Positions 1-7,558 of a stretch of DNA of 44,800 bases are shown one piece after another. Both the position numbers and the translations under genes were made by a program. The notes beneath the pieces are model-generated. The model saw only the letters and a list, made by a program, of their open reading frames with translations. It made no database searches and was not told the origin of the DNA. Source of the DNA: Actinokineospora enzanensis DSM 44649 (GTDB taxonomy: Bacteria; Actinomycetota; Actinomycetes; Mycobacteriales; Pseudonocardiaceae); NCBI RefSeq assembly GCF_000374445.1, contig NZ_KB894446.1:1-44800 (forward strand). Reading direction: 5' to 3'. Position 1 is the stretch's first letter, and each line of letters starts with the position of its first letter.

Positions 1-7
1 CCGGACA

Positions 8-122
8 CGCGGGACCCCGCACGGGACCCCCGCCCCCGGTACGGGACTAGTCCCGCCCCGGTCCCGTACCGGACTCCCGCGCCCCGACCAGCACGAACAC
101 CGCCAACGGGACCCACGGGACC
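8..122. repeat. CGGGACC repeat family with palindromes
   Basis: The heptamer CGGGACC occurs at 10-16 and 22-28 (12 bases apart) and again at 107-113 and 116-122. A variant CGGGACT at 42-48 is followed at once by its mirror image, giving the perfect palindrome CGGGACTAGTCCCG at 42-55. A wider perfect 12-base inverted repeat joins 36-47 to 61-72. No gene is visible here. The arrangement looks like protein-binding sites near the end of a mobile element; what binds is unknown. Confidence 0.6.
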
Positions 123-230
123 CCCTCCCGCCGGCCCGCGAAAACCGCCCCGAACAAGCCCTGGGCACCCCGCCCGACCGCTTCCCGCGCGCGGCTGCGC
201 GTAGAGAACCAGGAGAACCCCGGATGATCT
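123..230. other. Non-coding spacer
   Basis: GC-rich sequence between two repeat blocks. I see no credible reading frame, RNA gene or clear promoter in it. Confidence 0.5.
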
Positions 231-335
231 TGTCACGCGACTGTCACGGCACCCCTCACGCGAGTGTCACGTCCCCTGTCACGACCGGTGTCACGCACCT
301 GTCACGACTCGTGACACCGCCCCTGACCTGTCACT
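231..335 (+). repeat. TGTCACG iteron array
   Basis: TGTCACG is repeated at 231, 242, 265, 277, 289 and 300, with a degenerate copy (CCTCACG) at 254, so seven direct units sit 11, 12, 11, 12, 12 and 11 bases apart. One inverted copy (CGTGACA) lies at 310-316 and a TGTCACT variant at 329-335. Spacing near one helical turn places all copies on about the same DNA face, as in iterons of replication origins or cooperative operators. It lies upstream of the excisionase-like gene. A role as element origin or operator is an inference. Confidence 0.75.
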
Positions 336-388
336 CTCCACCCCTACCCCGCCCCCCGCGTGCCGGGCCGGGGAGAGCGCGCAGGAGC

Positions 389-475
389 CGCTAGACCTAG
401 CGGCCCGCCCCGCTAGACCTAGCACCCCCACTAGCGGCCCGCACCCGCCACCACCAGCGCCCTAGCACCTAGCGG
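389..475. promoter_or_regulatory. CTAG-rich dyad operators upstream of the excisionase gene
   Basis: Three related dyads: CGCTAGACCTAGCG at 389-402, CGCTAGACCTAGCA at 411-424 (22 bases, two helical turns, from the first) and CTAGCACCTAGCGG at 462-475, plus a half site ACTAGCGG near 430. CTAG is usually rare in high-GC genomes, so this clustering is unlikely to be chance. The dyads are 80-170 bases before the excisionase start and are good candidates for an operator controlling it. The regulator is not identifiable here. Confidence 0.55.
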
Positions 476-557
476 CACCCCGCCGCGTTCCCCGGGCCGC
501 ACCACCCGCCGGACCGCTCGACACCCCCGCCCGCACCGACCGGAAGGAATCTCCACA

Positions 558-758
558 GTGGACACCACTACCCCCGCCGCCCGCGTCCTGCACACCGTCG
601 AAGCGGCCGCCGCGCAACTGTCCATCAGCCGCACCCGCATGTACGCGCTCATCAAGACCGGCGACATCCACACCGTCCGCATCGGACGCCTCCGCCGCGT
701 CCCTCACGACGCCCTCACCACCTTCACCCAACGGCTCAGCCGCCAGCCAGCCGCCTGA
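558..758 (+). CDS. Excisionase-like helix-turn-helix protein
   Basis: A 66-residue protein of the excisionase/HTH_17 (MerR-like) DNA-binding family. Residues about 12-58 form the winged-helix pattern: a short helix followed by the recognition segment LSISRTRMYALIKTGDIHTV, then the typical wing IGRLRRVP. It starts with GTG, preceded by GGAAGGA at 541-547. In integrative elements such proteins bend DNA at the attachment site and bias the integrase toward excision; they can also act as transcription factors. The integrase follows 536 bases downstream on the same strand, a larger gap than in typical actinobacterial elements, where xis and int often touch. The family is clear; a role as true excisionase is inferred from context. 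Confidence 0.85.
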   Translation: MDTTTPAARVLHTVEAAAAQLSISRTRMYALIKTGDIHTVRIGRLRRVPHDALTTFTQRLSRQPAA

Positions 759-776
759 CACCACCCCGCACACAGC

Positions 777-889
777 GGGGAAGAACACGGGGAAGCAGGT
801 GGGGAAGCACCCGAACCGGGGGGAAAATCCCCTCCTGCTTCCCCACCCACCTTCCCCGCCCTCACCAGGCACAACACCACCCGGGGAAG
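777..889. repeat. GGGGAAG repeat array with inverted copies
   Basis: GGGGAAG occurs at 777-783, 789-795 and 801-807, exactly 12 bases apart, with a GGGGAAA variant at 820-826 and a further copy at 883-889. Inverted copies CTTCCCC lie at 838-844 and 851-857, so 789-807 can fold imperfectly against 838-857 around a short loop. It follows directly on the excisionase gene. It has the same 12-base period as the other arrays but a different motif. Confidence 0.6.
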
Positions 890-1012
890 ATCAACACCAT
901 CTCCCCCGCCGCTGGCCGAACCCCCGAAAACCGGGGTTTGCTCCCCCGCCCGCTCCCTCCCCACGCCACCGCAACCGGCCCGCCGAACGCCCCGCACCCC
1001 CCAGGGACGTGA

Positions 1013-1126
1013 CAGGGAGACCAGCAGGGAGCCACCAGGCAGACAGGGAGAACTCCCTACCCGCCTCCCTGCCCCTGCCTCCCCACCCTCAACAGCACAA
1101 ACACCCCCGACAGGGAGGCCAGGGAG
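1013..1126. repeat. CAGGGAG repeat array with inverted copies
   Basis: CAGGGAG lies at 1013-1019, 1025-1031, 1044-1050, 1111-1117 and 1120-1126, with a CAGGCAG variant at 1036-1042. Inverted units CTCCCTA and CTCCCTG lie at 1053-1059 and 1065-1071, again 12 bases apart. The block is about 170 bases before the integrase start and may be part of its control region or of the recombination machinery. The function is unknown. Confidence 0.6.
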
Positions 1127-1294
1127 GCAGACAGCGCCCCCCGGCCACACAGCCCACCAGCCCGGAAACACGCCCCCATCCCCACTGCCGCGTCCCTCCC
1201 CGCCACAGCCGAGCGGACAGGCCCGGGAACGGCCCAAGCCGCTCCATCGCGCCCTCACGACACAGCAACGTCCAGACCAATCGGGAGACATCAC

Positions 1295-2614
1295 ATGCCA
1301 CGCAGCCAGCGGCCAGAGGGGACACGACGTCCTAACGGCGCCTCGTCCATCTACCTAGGCAAAGACGGCAAGTGGCACGGCCGCGTCACCATGGGCCTCA
1401 AAGACGATGGCAGCCCCGACCGGCGCCACGTCGAGCGCAAAACCGAAGGTGAGGTGATCAAGGCGGTGCAGGCGTTGGAGCGTCAGCGCGATGACGGGAC
1501 GGCGACCAAGCCCGGCAGGGACAAACTCGTTGAGGAATGGCTCCTGTACTGGCTTGAGTTCATCGTCAAGCCCTCGGTGAAGTACAAGGCTTACCGGGCC
1601 TATCGCACGGCGGTCGTGGTCCACCTCGTCCCGGGCCTGGGCAAGCACCGCATGAAGCGGGCCAGACCGGAGCACTTCGAGAAGCTGTACGCGCGCATGA
1701 TCGCCAACGGCGCCAAGCCCGCGACCGCCCACCAGGTGCACCGCACGGCGCGTACAGCATTCGGTGAGGCCCACAAGCGCGGCGAGATCCCCCGCAACCC
1801 TGTCGAGCTGGCCAAGGCTCCCAGAGTCGAGGACGAGGAGATCGAGCCCTACGAGATCGAGGAGGTGAAGAAGCTCATCGCTGCGGCCCTGGAACGGCGG
1901 AACGGTGTCCGGTTCGTCTTGGGGCTGGCCATGGGGACGCGACAGGGCGAGTCCATCGGCTTCAAGTGGGCCCGGTTGAAGAAGTCGACCAAGACGCTCA
2001 GGGTGGCCTCGCAGCTGCAACGGCGGACGTGGGAGCACGGCTGTGGGGACCCGCACGCCTGCGGGGAGAGGTACCACAAGGTGAAGCCTTGCAAGGAGGA
2101 GTGCAAGCGTCACCAGCGCAAATGCCCTCCTCCTTGCCCGCCGGACTGCACGAGTCACGCTCGGTGGTGCCCGCAGAAGCACGGGGGCGGCCTGGTGGAA
2201 GCCGCGGTGAAGTCTCGGGCCGGTGTCCGCGAGTTTGTGCTCCCGGACCAGCTCTTCGACCTCCTGCTAGCGCATGAGGCCAGACAGGCCCAGGAGCGGG
2301 AGCTGGCAGGGACGGAGTGGCAGGAAGGCGGGTGGATGTTCGCTCAGCCCAACGGTCGCCCGATCGATCCGACGATGGACCGGAACGAGTGGTACGCGCT
2401 CCAGGCCGAAGCGGGCGTCCGGAAGGCGCGCCTACATGACGCGCGTCACACTGCCGCCACGGTAATGCTCATCCTTGGAGTGGACCCGCGCGTGGTCATG
2501 GAGCTGATGGGGTGGTCGAACGTGGCCATGCTCAGGCGCTACCAACACGTGCTCAACGTGCTCAAGCAGGGCGTGGCCACGCAGCTTGGAGGGCTGCTCT
2601 GGGGGACCAACTGA
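1295..2614 (+). CDS. Tyrosine recombinase (integrase) of a tRNA-Phe integrative element
   Basis: A 439-residue phage-type integrase. An N-terminal arm-binding region (about 15-70) and a SAM-like core-binding domain (about 75-180) precede the catalytic domain. Catalytic residues are visible: the first Arg in GTRQGES (about residue 215), HDARHTAA (about 378-385), the His/Trp position in MGWSN and the tyrosine in RRYQHV (about 416). A block of about 45 residues at 247-291 is packed with Cys and His (CGDPHACG, CKEECKRH, CPPPCPPDC); insertions of this kind occur in some actinobacterial element integrases and may bind zinc. The ATG is preceded by GGGAGA. The gene ends 69 bases from the 3' end of tRNA-Phe, the usual geometry for an element inserted in that tRNA. 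Confidence 0.95.
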   Translation: MPRSQRPEGTRRPNGASSIYLGKDGKWHGRVTMGLKDDGSPDRRHVERKTEGEVIKAVQALERQRDDGTATKPGRDKLVEEWLLYWLEFIVKPSVKYKAYRAYRTAVVVHLVPGLGKHRMKRARPEHFEKLYARMIANGAKPATAHQVHRTARTAFGEAHKRGEIPRNPVELAKAPRVEDEEIEPYEIEEVKKLIAAALERRNGVRFVLGLAMGTRQGESIGFKWARLKKSTKTLRVASQLQRRTWEHGCGDPHACGERYHKVKPCKEECKRHQRKCPPPCPPDCTSHARWCPQKHGGGLVEAAVKSRAGVREFVLPDQLFDLLLAHEARQAQERELAGTEWQEGGWMFAQPNGRPIDPTMDRNEWYALQAEAGVRKARLHDARHTAATVMLILGVDPRVVMELMGWSNVAMLRRYQHVLNVLKQGVATQLGGLLWGTN

Positions 2615-2629
2615 GACGGGAACTGAGAC

Positions 2630-2668
2630 GCAAAACGCCCGCCCTGATCACCAGGGCGGGCGTTTTGC
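2630..2668. terminator. Bidirectional terminator between integrase and tRNA-Phe
   Basis: A perfect 17-base-pair stem (2630-2646 against 2652-2668) with loop ATCAC. The stem contains AAAACGCCCGCCCTG and its complement, so each strand has a run of four T at the outer end of its descending arm. It can end the integrase transcript from the left and the tRNA transcript from the right. Confidence 0.85.
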
Positions 2669-2682
2669 CTGCTCAACACACG

Positions 2683-2756
2683 TGGCCAGGGGCGGGGTCG
2701 AACCGCCGACCTACCGCTTTTCAGGCGGTCGCTCGTACCAACTGAGCTACCTGGCC
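2683..2756 (-). tRNA. tRNA-Phe (GAA)
   Basis: Read on the minus strand this 74-base gene folds into a full cloverleaf. Acceptor arms GGCCAGG and CCTGGCC pair and are followed by discriminator A; the anticodon loop CUGAAAA carries GAA, and the T loop is GTTCGACCC. CCA is not encoded. The integrase gene faces its 3' end, so this tRNA is the probable integration site of the element on the left, with its 3' half restored by the element's attachment sequence. The other copy of the 3' segment would lie left of the window. Confidence 0.95.
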
Positions 2757-2891
2757 AGGCAAAACACAAACAAACAACCAACGACCGGCACCACCAACCT
2801 AACCGGCACCAACTACAACGCGACCCCCACCAGTAGCTGGTCCCACCCGACCCAACACCGCTGGATCGAAAGGAGCACGCACCGTGGGGGC

Positions 2892-2910
2892 CTGGGGGGT
2901 CGCCCCCCAG
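2892..2910. repeat. Short perfect hairpin in the tRNA operon
   Basis: An 8-base-pair stem CTGGGGGG / CCCCCCAG with loop TCG, in the spacer between tRNA-Asp and tRNA-Phe. It may help processing or attenuation of the tRNA transcript, but has no T-rich tail. Confidence 0.4.
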
Positions 2911-2923
2911 AAACTCCTGCGAG

Positions 2924-2957
2924 CTTCTCATGCCCGCGCTTTTGCGGGCATGAGAAG
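2924..2957. terminator. Strong hairpin just downstream of tRNA-Asp
   Basis: A perfect 14-base-pair stem joins 2924-2937 (CTTCTCATGCCCGC) to 2944-2957, with a six-base loop. In the minus direction it starts 13 bases after the tRNA-Asp 3' end. No T run follows, so it could be a weak terminator, a processing signal, or a partial block before tRNA-Phe. Confidence 0.5.
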
Positions 2958-2970
2958 TCGAAGAAGCTCG

Positions 2971-3044
2971 CGACCCTGACGGGACTCGAACCCGCGACCT
3001 TCGCCGTGACAGGGCGACGCGCTAACCAACTGCGCCACAGGGCC
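2971..3044 (-). tRNA. tRNA-Asp (GTC)
   Basis: A minus-strand cloverleaf of 74 bases. The acceptor GGCCCTG pairs with CAGGGTC (one G-U), the discriminator is G, the anticodon loop CUGUCAC carries GUC, and the T loop is GGTTCGAGTCC. The 3' CCA is not encoded. It is the middle gene of a tRNA-Glu, Asp, Phe series. Confidence 0.95.
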
Positions 3045-3075
3045 TTGCTGTCTAACCGTACCGCTTGTCTCTCCG

Positions 3076-3148
3076 TGCTCCCAACGGGATTCGAACCCGC
3101 GCTGCCGCCTTGAAAGGGCGGAGTCCTAGGCCGCTAGACGATGGGAGC
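3076..3148 (-). tRNA. tRNA-Glu (TTC)
   Basis: A minus-strand cloverleaf of 73 bases. The acceptor GCTCCCA pairs with TGGGAGC, the discriminator is A, and the anticodon loop CUUUCAA carries UUC. Only 31 bases separate it from tRNA-Asp, so the two are surely co-transcribed. It is the first gene of the leftward tRNA operon. Confidence 0.95.
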
Positions 3149-3597
3149 CCGACCAATTCCGGGCGAACCGATCGACCGCGCTTCCAGGTCTACCGCCGGG
3201 CCGCTCGGGCTCGTCCGCTTCGCTGGGAGCAGGGATAGCTTAGGGCACGCGGCCCCTGTCCTCCAAAACGGCCCCTCCGTTTGTGGATCTACCTGCGGGA
3301 ACGCCGCTCCCGGGCGGGCCGGGTCCGCGATCTTCGGCGGGTGGGTGGGCGGGCCGGCGGGGCCGACCCATAAAGGAAGCGCTGCGACCCGCGACCCGCG
3401 GCACCGGGTCGAAGATCACAGCGCGTGATCGTCATCGTGGAATTGTGGTCAGGTCCGAAAATCGGCTCACCGGTTCGGGACCGGAGCGGGGCGGGGGTCC
3501 GGAAATGATCTTCGCGAGATCCGCCTGTGATGTCCGCGGCACCGCTCGGTGATCCGGCCACGCCCTCACGCGCGGCCCGGGGAGCCGGGCGGCCGAC
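3149..3597. other. Non-coding region between tRNA operon and small hypothetical gene
   Basis: No convincing gene. It contains the possible tRNA promoter, a small inverted repeat (GATCAC 3414-3419 with GTGATC 3425-3430), and three GATCTTCG-type words in both orientations near 3330, 3410 and 3507. No known RNA fold was recognised. Confidence 0.4.
3237..3266 (-). promoter_or_regulatory. Possible promoter of the tRNA operon
   Basis: On the minus strand TTGGAG (3261-3266) and TAAGCT (3237-3242) are separated by 18 bases, a fair match to a housekeeping promoter, about 90 bases upstream of the tRNA-Glu 5' end. Weak evidence. Confidence 0.3.
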
Positions 3598-3843
3598 TCA
3601 GCGGCGGACCGGTGGGACGCCGTCCTCGCCGTCGATGAGGCCGAGCATTTCCAGCAGTTCACGGCAGTCCTCGGGGGACTGGGCGCCCATCGCGACGGCC
3701 AGCCGGGCGCGCCGCACCTGGTCGTCGGAGACCCGGGAGGTCTCCCCGGAGCGCGGGGCCGGGACGCCGGTGGAGAACTGCGTCGAGGTCCCGAGGCTGT
3801 CTTGCTGAAGAAGAAAACTGCGCACTTCAAGCGACCCACTCAT
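3598..3843 (-). CDS. Small hypothetical protein
   Basis: An 81-residue soluble protein, not assigned to a family. A flexible Ser/Thr-rich first half (MSGSLEVRSFLLQQDSLGTS) precedes a helical segment of about residues 42-70 (VSDDQVRRARLAVAMGAQ, then SPEDCRELLEMLGL), whose alternating charged and hydrophobic residues resemble a small helical interaction domain. I chose the ATG at 3843 because GGGGAGG precedes it at a good distance; a longer frame upstream lacks such a site. No membrane segment or signal peptide is visible. The gene stands alone, divergent from csoR. Confidence 0.65.
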   Translation of the reverse strand: MSGSLEVRSFLLQQDSLGTSTQFSTGVPAPRSGETSRVSDDQVRRARLAVAMGAQSPEDCRELLEMLGLIDGEDGVPPVRR

Positions 3844-4055
3844 GGCTGCCTCCCCGGCTTTTGTTTTGCGTGAGGCTATGAGACAAGTCCCCGCCCACAC
3901 AGCCCCCCGCAGAGTGAACCGCACCGCACGCTCGGTAGCCGTCGGTGATCAGTTTTCGGATGCCGGGTAACAGGTTGCCAGGAGTTTACCGATCATGTGC
4001 TCACCCGTTCGGAGGGCGCCCGAGAGTGATCGACACAACCTCGCCCGCGAACCCC

Positions 4056-4070
4056 TACCCCCTAGGGGTA
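4056..4070. promoter_or_regulatory. CsoR operator
   Basis: TACCCCCTAGGGGTA, with the exact core palindrome CCCCTAGGGG at 4059-4068, closely matches the G-tract dyads bound by copper-sensing CsoR proteins. It lies immediately before csoR and touches the predicted -10 element, so bound CsoR would block RNA polymerase; Cu(I) would release it. Confidence 0.85.
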
Positions 4071-4081
4071 TGGTGATGGCA
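4069..4081 (+). promoter_or_regulatory. Leaderless promoter of csoR
   Basis: TATGGT at 4069-4074 lies six bases before the ATG at 4081, so transcription should start at or next to the start codon. No Shine-Dalgarno sequence fits otherwise. The -10 begins inside the CsoR dyad. Confidence 0.6.
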
Positions 4082-4377
4082 TGGAGCACGAGCACGCCCC
4101 CGGCTACAGCGCCAAGAAGGACGCCCACCTGCGCCGACTGCGCCGGGTGGAAGGCCAGGTCCGCGGCCTGCAACGGATGGTCGACGAGGACGCCTACTGC
4201 ATCGACGTCCTCACCCAGGTCTCCGCCGCGACCAAGGCACTGCAGGCGTTCGCGCTGGAGCTGCTTGAGGAGCACATGGCCGGTTGCGTGGTCGCCGCTG
4301 CCCGAGAGGGCGACGAGGCGGCCGCGGTGAAGGTCCGCGAGGCCGCGGACGCCATCGCCCGCCTGGTCAAGTCCTAG
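4081..4377 (+). CDS. csoR: Copper-sensing transcriptional repressor CsoR
   Basis: A 98-residue all-helical repressor of the CsoR/RcnR family. The Cu(I) ligand set is complete: Cys40 in DAYC, His65 and Cys69 in EEHMAGC, matching the C-H-C signature of copper-type members. The family signature RRLRRVEGQVRGLQRMVDED is present near the N-terminus. Apo-CsoR binds G-tract dyads, and one overlaps its own promoter, so it should autoregulate and, through read-through, control copZ and copA, which follow on the same strand after 91 bases. It acts in the cytoplasm as a tetramer. The family and metal type are secure; the exact regulon is inferred. Confidence 0.95.
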   Translation: MEHEHAPGYSAKKDAHLRRLRRVEGQVRGLQRMVDEDAYCIDVLTQVSAATKALQAFALELLEEHMAGCVVAAAREGDEAAAVKVREAADAIARLVKS

Positions 4378-4468
4378 ACCTCGCGGGCTGACTTAAGCGC
4401 TCGCGCCCCATATCGAGCCACCCCCGGCCGGGTGCGCCTACACCCGAACCCTGAGAGGAACCAGTTTC

Positions 4469-4678
4469 GTGTCTTCCCAGACCGTCTACACCGTGTCCGG
4501 CATGACCTGCGGGCACTGCGCCGCCTCCGTCACCGAGGAGATCACCGCGCTCGGCGGGGTCTCCGACGTGCGGGTCGACCTGACCAGCGGCGCCGTCACG
4601 GTGACCAGTACCGCCGCGCTGGACCGCTCCGCCGTGGCCGCTGCGGTGACCGAGGCCGGATACGAGCTCGCGAGCTGA
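4469..4678 (+). CDS. copZ: Copper chaperone CopZ (HMA domain)
   Basis: A 69-residue single heavy-metal-associated domain with a ferredoxin-like fold. The Cu(I)-binding loop is GMTCGHC, with Cys14 and Cys17. It carries cytosolic Cu(I) to the exporter CopA, whose gene follows after a single base. The start is GTG, with GAGAGGA at 4453-4459 at correct distance. Length and sequence are ordinary for the family. The tight coupling to copA suggests balanced synthesis of chaperone and pump, and control by CsoR is likely. Confidence 0.93.
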   Translation: MSSQTVYTVSGMTCGHCAASVTEEITALGGVSDVRVDLTSGAVTVTSTAALDRSAVAAAVTEAGYELAS

Positions 4679-4679
4679 C

Positions 4680-6923
4680 ATGACCACCGTTGAGCGTCCC
4701 CCCGACCGGATCGAGCTCGCCATCGGCGGGATGACCTGCGCCTCGTGCGCGGGCCGGATCGAACGCAAGCTCAACAAGCTGGACGGGGTGCGCGCCTCGG
4801 TGAACTTCGCCACCGAGCGCGCCACCGTCGAGTTCCCGCCCGGTCTGCCCACCACCACGCTGGTCGACACCGTCGCGCACGCCGGCTACACGGCCAGCCC
4901 GGTGCGGCCGGAGGCGCCGGTCGAGGACGACGACCTGTCCGCGGGCGACCTGCGGCTGCGGTTCCTGATCTCGCTGGCGCTGAGCCTGCCGGTGATCGCC
5001 GTATCGATGGTCCCGGCGTGGCAGTTCCCCACCTGGCAGTGGGCGGCGTTGGCGTTGTCCTACGTCGTGGTGCTGGTGTGCGCGTGGCCGTTCCACCGCG
5101 CGGCCGCGGTGAACCTGCGGCACGGCGCGGCGACCATGGACACGCTGGTGTCGATGGGGGTCACCGTCGCGTTCCTGTGGTCGGTGTACGCGCTGCTGTT
5201 CGGCGGCGCGGGCATGATCGGCATGCGGCACGAGTTCAGCCTGCTGCCGCGCGGCGACACCGGCACCGCCGACATCTACTTCGAGGTCGCCGTCGGCGTC
5301 ACCACCTTCCTGTTGCTGGGGCGGTGGCTGGAGGCCCGGTCGAAGCGGCGGGCGGGCGCGGCGCTGCGGGCGCTGCTCGCCCTGGGCGCCAAGGACGTCG
5401 CCGTGTTGCGCGACGGTGTCGAGACCCGGGTGCCGATCGGGCGGCTGGGGGTCGGCGAGCTGTTCGTGGTCCGGCCCGGCGAGAAGATCGCCACCGACGG
5501 GGTGGTCACCGAGGGCGCCTCGGCGGTCGACCGGTCGCTGGTGACCGGCGAGTCGGTGCCGGAGGAGGTCGGTCCGGGTTCGGCGGTCGTCGGCGGCACG
5601 GTGAACACCAGCGGCAGGCTGGTGGTGCGCGCGAGCCGGGTCGGTGCGGACACGCAGTTGGCGCAGATGGCCCGGATGGTCGAGCGCGCGCAGACCGGCA
5701 AGGCCAGGGTGCAGCGGCTGGCCGACCGGGTGTCGTCGGTGTTCGTGCCGGTGGTGCTGGGCATCGCGGTGGTCACCCTGGTGGCCTGGCTGCTCTCCGG
5801 TGCCGACGCCGACGCCGCGATCACCGCGGCCGTGGCGGTCCTGGTGATCGCCTGCCCGTGTGCGTTGGGCCTCGCCACACCGACCGCGTTGTTGGTGGGG
5901 ACCGGCCGCGGCGCGCAGCTGGGGATCCTGGTGAAGGGCCCGGAGGTGCTGGAGTCCACGCGCCGGGTGACCACGGTGGTGCTGGACAAGACCGGGACGG
6001 TGACGACCGGTCGGATGTCCGTGGTCGACGTGCTCCCGGCGGCGGGTGTCGACACCGCTCGGCTGCTGCGGCTGGCCGGTGCGGTGGAGTCCGCCTCCGA
6101 ACACCCGGTCGCCCAGGCGATCGCGGCGCACGCGGGCGCGGACCTCCCCGCTGTCACCGACTTCCGCAACACCGAGGGCCTGGGTGTCACCGGCACCGTC
6201 GAGGGTTCGGCGGTGGTCGTCGGGCGGCCGCGGCTGTTGGCCGACCACGGGATCGAGCTGTCGGACGAGCTGGCCGCGGCCCGGCGGGCGGCGGCGGCCA
6301 AGGGCCGCACGGTGATCGCGGTCGGTGCCGACGGCGTCGCGCTCGGCCTGGTCGCGGTGGCCGACGCGGTGAAGCCGAGCAGTGCCGAGGCGGTGGCCCG
6401 GCTGCGCGGCCTCGGTCTGCGGCCGGTACTGCTGACCGGCGACAACGAGGCGGTGGCCCGCGCCATCGCGGCCGAGGTCGGCATCGACGAGGTGATCGCC
6501 GAGGTGCTGCCAGCGGACAAGGTCGCCACGGTCGAGCGGCTGCGGGCCGAGGGGGCCGTGGTGGCGATGGTCGGCGACGGCGTGAACGACGCGCCCGCGC
6601 TGGCCGCCGCCGATCTGGGCCTGGCCATGGGCACCGGGGCGGACGCGGCGATCGAGGCAGGCGACCTGACCCTGGTGCGCGGCGATCTCCGGCTGGCCGC
6701 GGACGCGATCGCGCTGTCCCGGCGCACGCTCGGGATCATCAAGGGGAACCTGTTCTGGGCGTTCGCCTACAACGTGGCCGGGCTGCCGCTGGCCGCGCTC
6801 GGCCTGCTGAACCCGATGATCGCGGGCGCGGCGATGGCGTTGTCGAGCGTGTTCGTGGTCGCCAACAGCCTGCGCCTGCGCGGTTTCCGGCCCGCGGCCG
6901 ATAGCGGTGGAAAGGCCACATAG
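4680..6923 (+). CDS. copA: Cu(I)-exporting P1B-type ATPase CopA
   Basis: A 747-residue membrane pump. One N-terminal HMA domain has its metal site GMTCASC (Cys20, Cys23). The membrane domain holds about eight helices, with the P1B-1 metal motif CPC at about 392-394 in the helix that runs into ALGLATPTA. The actuator loop has TGES (about 288), the phosphorylation site is DKTGT (Asp at about 436), the nucleotide domain has the SEHP His-Pro pair (about 473), and the hinge is GDGVNDAP (about 632). All catalytic elements are intact. It uses ATP to push Cu(I) out of the cytoplasm and receives copper from CopZ encoded just upstream. Confidence 0.96.
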   Translation: MTTVERPPDRIELAIGGMTCASCAGRIERKLNKLDGVRASVNFATERATVEFPPGLPTTTLVDTVAHAGYTASPVRPEAPVEDDDLSAGDLRLRFLISLALSLPVIAVSMVPAWQFPTWQWAALALSYVVVLVCAWPFHRAAAVNLRHGAATMDTLVSMGVTVAFLWSVYALLFGGAGMIGMRHEFSLLPRGDTGTADIYFEVAVGVTTFLLLGRWLEARSKRRAGAALRALLALGAKDVAVLRDGVETRVPIGRLGVGELFVVRPGEKIATDGVVTEGASAVDRSLVTGESVPEEVGPGSAVVGGTVNTSGRLVVRASRVGADTQLAQMARMVERAQTGKARVQRLADRVSSVFVPVVLGIAVVTLVAWLLSGADADAAITAAVAVLVIACPCALGLATPTALLVGTGRGAQLGILVKGPEVLESTRRVTTVVLDKTGTVTTGRMSVVDVLPAAGVDTARLLRLAGAVESASEHPVAQAIAAHAGADLPAVTDFRNTEGLGVTGTVEGSAVVVGRPRLLADHGIELSDELAAARRAAAAKGRTVIAVGADGVALGLVAVADAVKPSSAEAVARLRGLGLRPVLLTGDNEAVARAIAAEVGIDEVIAEVLPADKVATVERLRAEGAVVAMVGDGVNDAPALAAADLGLAMGTGADAAIEAGDLTLVRGDLRLAADAIALSRRTLGIIKGNLFWAFAYNVAGLPLAALGLLNPMIAGAAMALSSVFVVANSLRLRGFRPAADSGGKAT

Positions 6924-7048
6924 CAAGGCGAACATCAGGTGAACATTCTCAGCAATTTTTCCGCCTCGGCCCCTCCCCACAGACGAGTGCACGTGCAACA
7001 ATCGTCTGGCTGACACACCCCCGGTCAGCGCCTGTGGAGATCCCCTCC

Positions 7049-7081
7049 GGCCCCCGCGTTCCTCCCCCTGGCGCGGGGGCC
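7049..7081. terminator. Possible terminator after copA
   Basis: A perfect 10-base-pair GC stem GGCCCCCGCG (7049-7058) with its complement (7072-7081), about 125 bases after the copA stop. No T tail, so only a moderate call. Confidence 0.45.
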
Positions 7082-7182
7082 TCTCCATATCTCCGCAGGT
7101 CAACGGTGGTGGGACGGTCCAGGTTGCTGTGTCACCAGTCACACCCCCTGCGGCCGCGCAACCGAACCGTTATCGTGTCCCG

Positions 7183-7524
7183 GTGCCTTTTCCCTCTTTC
7201 GGACGCAGCCGCACCGACCTCAAGGCGGTCGGCACCAACACGGGGCGCCACCGCACCGTCGGGCGAGAGCAGGCCGAGGACGCCCTGCCGGACCGCGAGC
7301 TGGAGTCGTACCTGGCCGCGCTCGCCCCGGAGGCCGACACCGAGACCACCGCGTCGGGCCGCCGTTTCGGTGGTGCCGAGGTCTACCAGCTGCGCCTGTC
7401 GCTGATGGCGAACGAGCAGCTGCGCGAGCTGGCCGCGTACCGCCAGACCTCCCCGATGGCACTGGCCCAGGAGTGGGTCATGCAGCGCCTGGAGTGGGAA
7501 GCCCAGCAGCTGCAGCGCTCCTGA
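7183..7524 (+). CDS. Conserved hypothetical protein with ribbon-helix-helix-like C-terminus
   Basis: A 113-residue basic-acidic soluble protein. I chose the GTG at 7183 because TATCGT (7171-7176) lies six bases before it, giving a leaderless start; a GTG at 7129 is possible but has no signal. Residues about 65-105 (EVYQLRLSLMANEQLRELAA followed by YRQTSPMALAQEWVMQRLEW) follow the strand-helix-helix plan of RHH/CopG-type DNA-binding domains. The first half is low complexity. The function is not known; a small transcription factor or antitoxin-like protein is possible. No partner toxin is adjacent. It converges on the cold shock gene with a shared terminator between. Confidence 0.65.
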   Translation: MPFPSFGRSRTDLKAVGTNTGRHRTVGREQAEDALPDRELESYLAALAPEADTETTASGRRFGGAEVYQLRLSLMANEQLRELAAYRQTSPMALAQEWVMQRLEWEAQQLQRS

Positions 7525-7558
7525 ACCACCCCGACCACCACGAACATCCGACGGACAC

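Larger units (their letters stand above)
759..1294. other. Long gap between excisionase and integrase genes, no credible gene
   Basis: The only open frames are proline-rich products of skewed GC-rich sequence with no family resemblance. The stretch carries two repeat arrays (listed separately) and short inverted repeats, so it is more likely a regulatory or structural DNA region than coding. Confidence 0.6.

Noticed and set aside
1..1126. The short repeats as a CRISPR array
   Set aside because: Units are only seven bases with 4-5 base gaps; no long repeats, spacers or cas genes.
799..1335. A Pro-rich 178-codon frame between excisionase and integrase
   Set aside because: Composition follows the repeat arrays, there is no ribosome site, and it overlaps the integrase start.
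4596..7142. An 848-codon minus-strand frame opposite copA
   Set aside because: Shadow of copA on the other strand; low-complexity composition, no ribosome site, no family.
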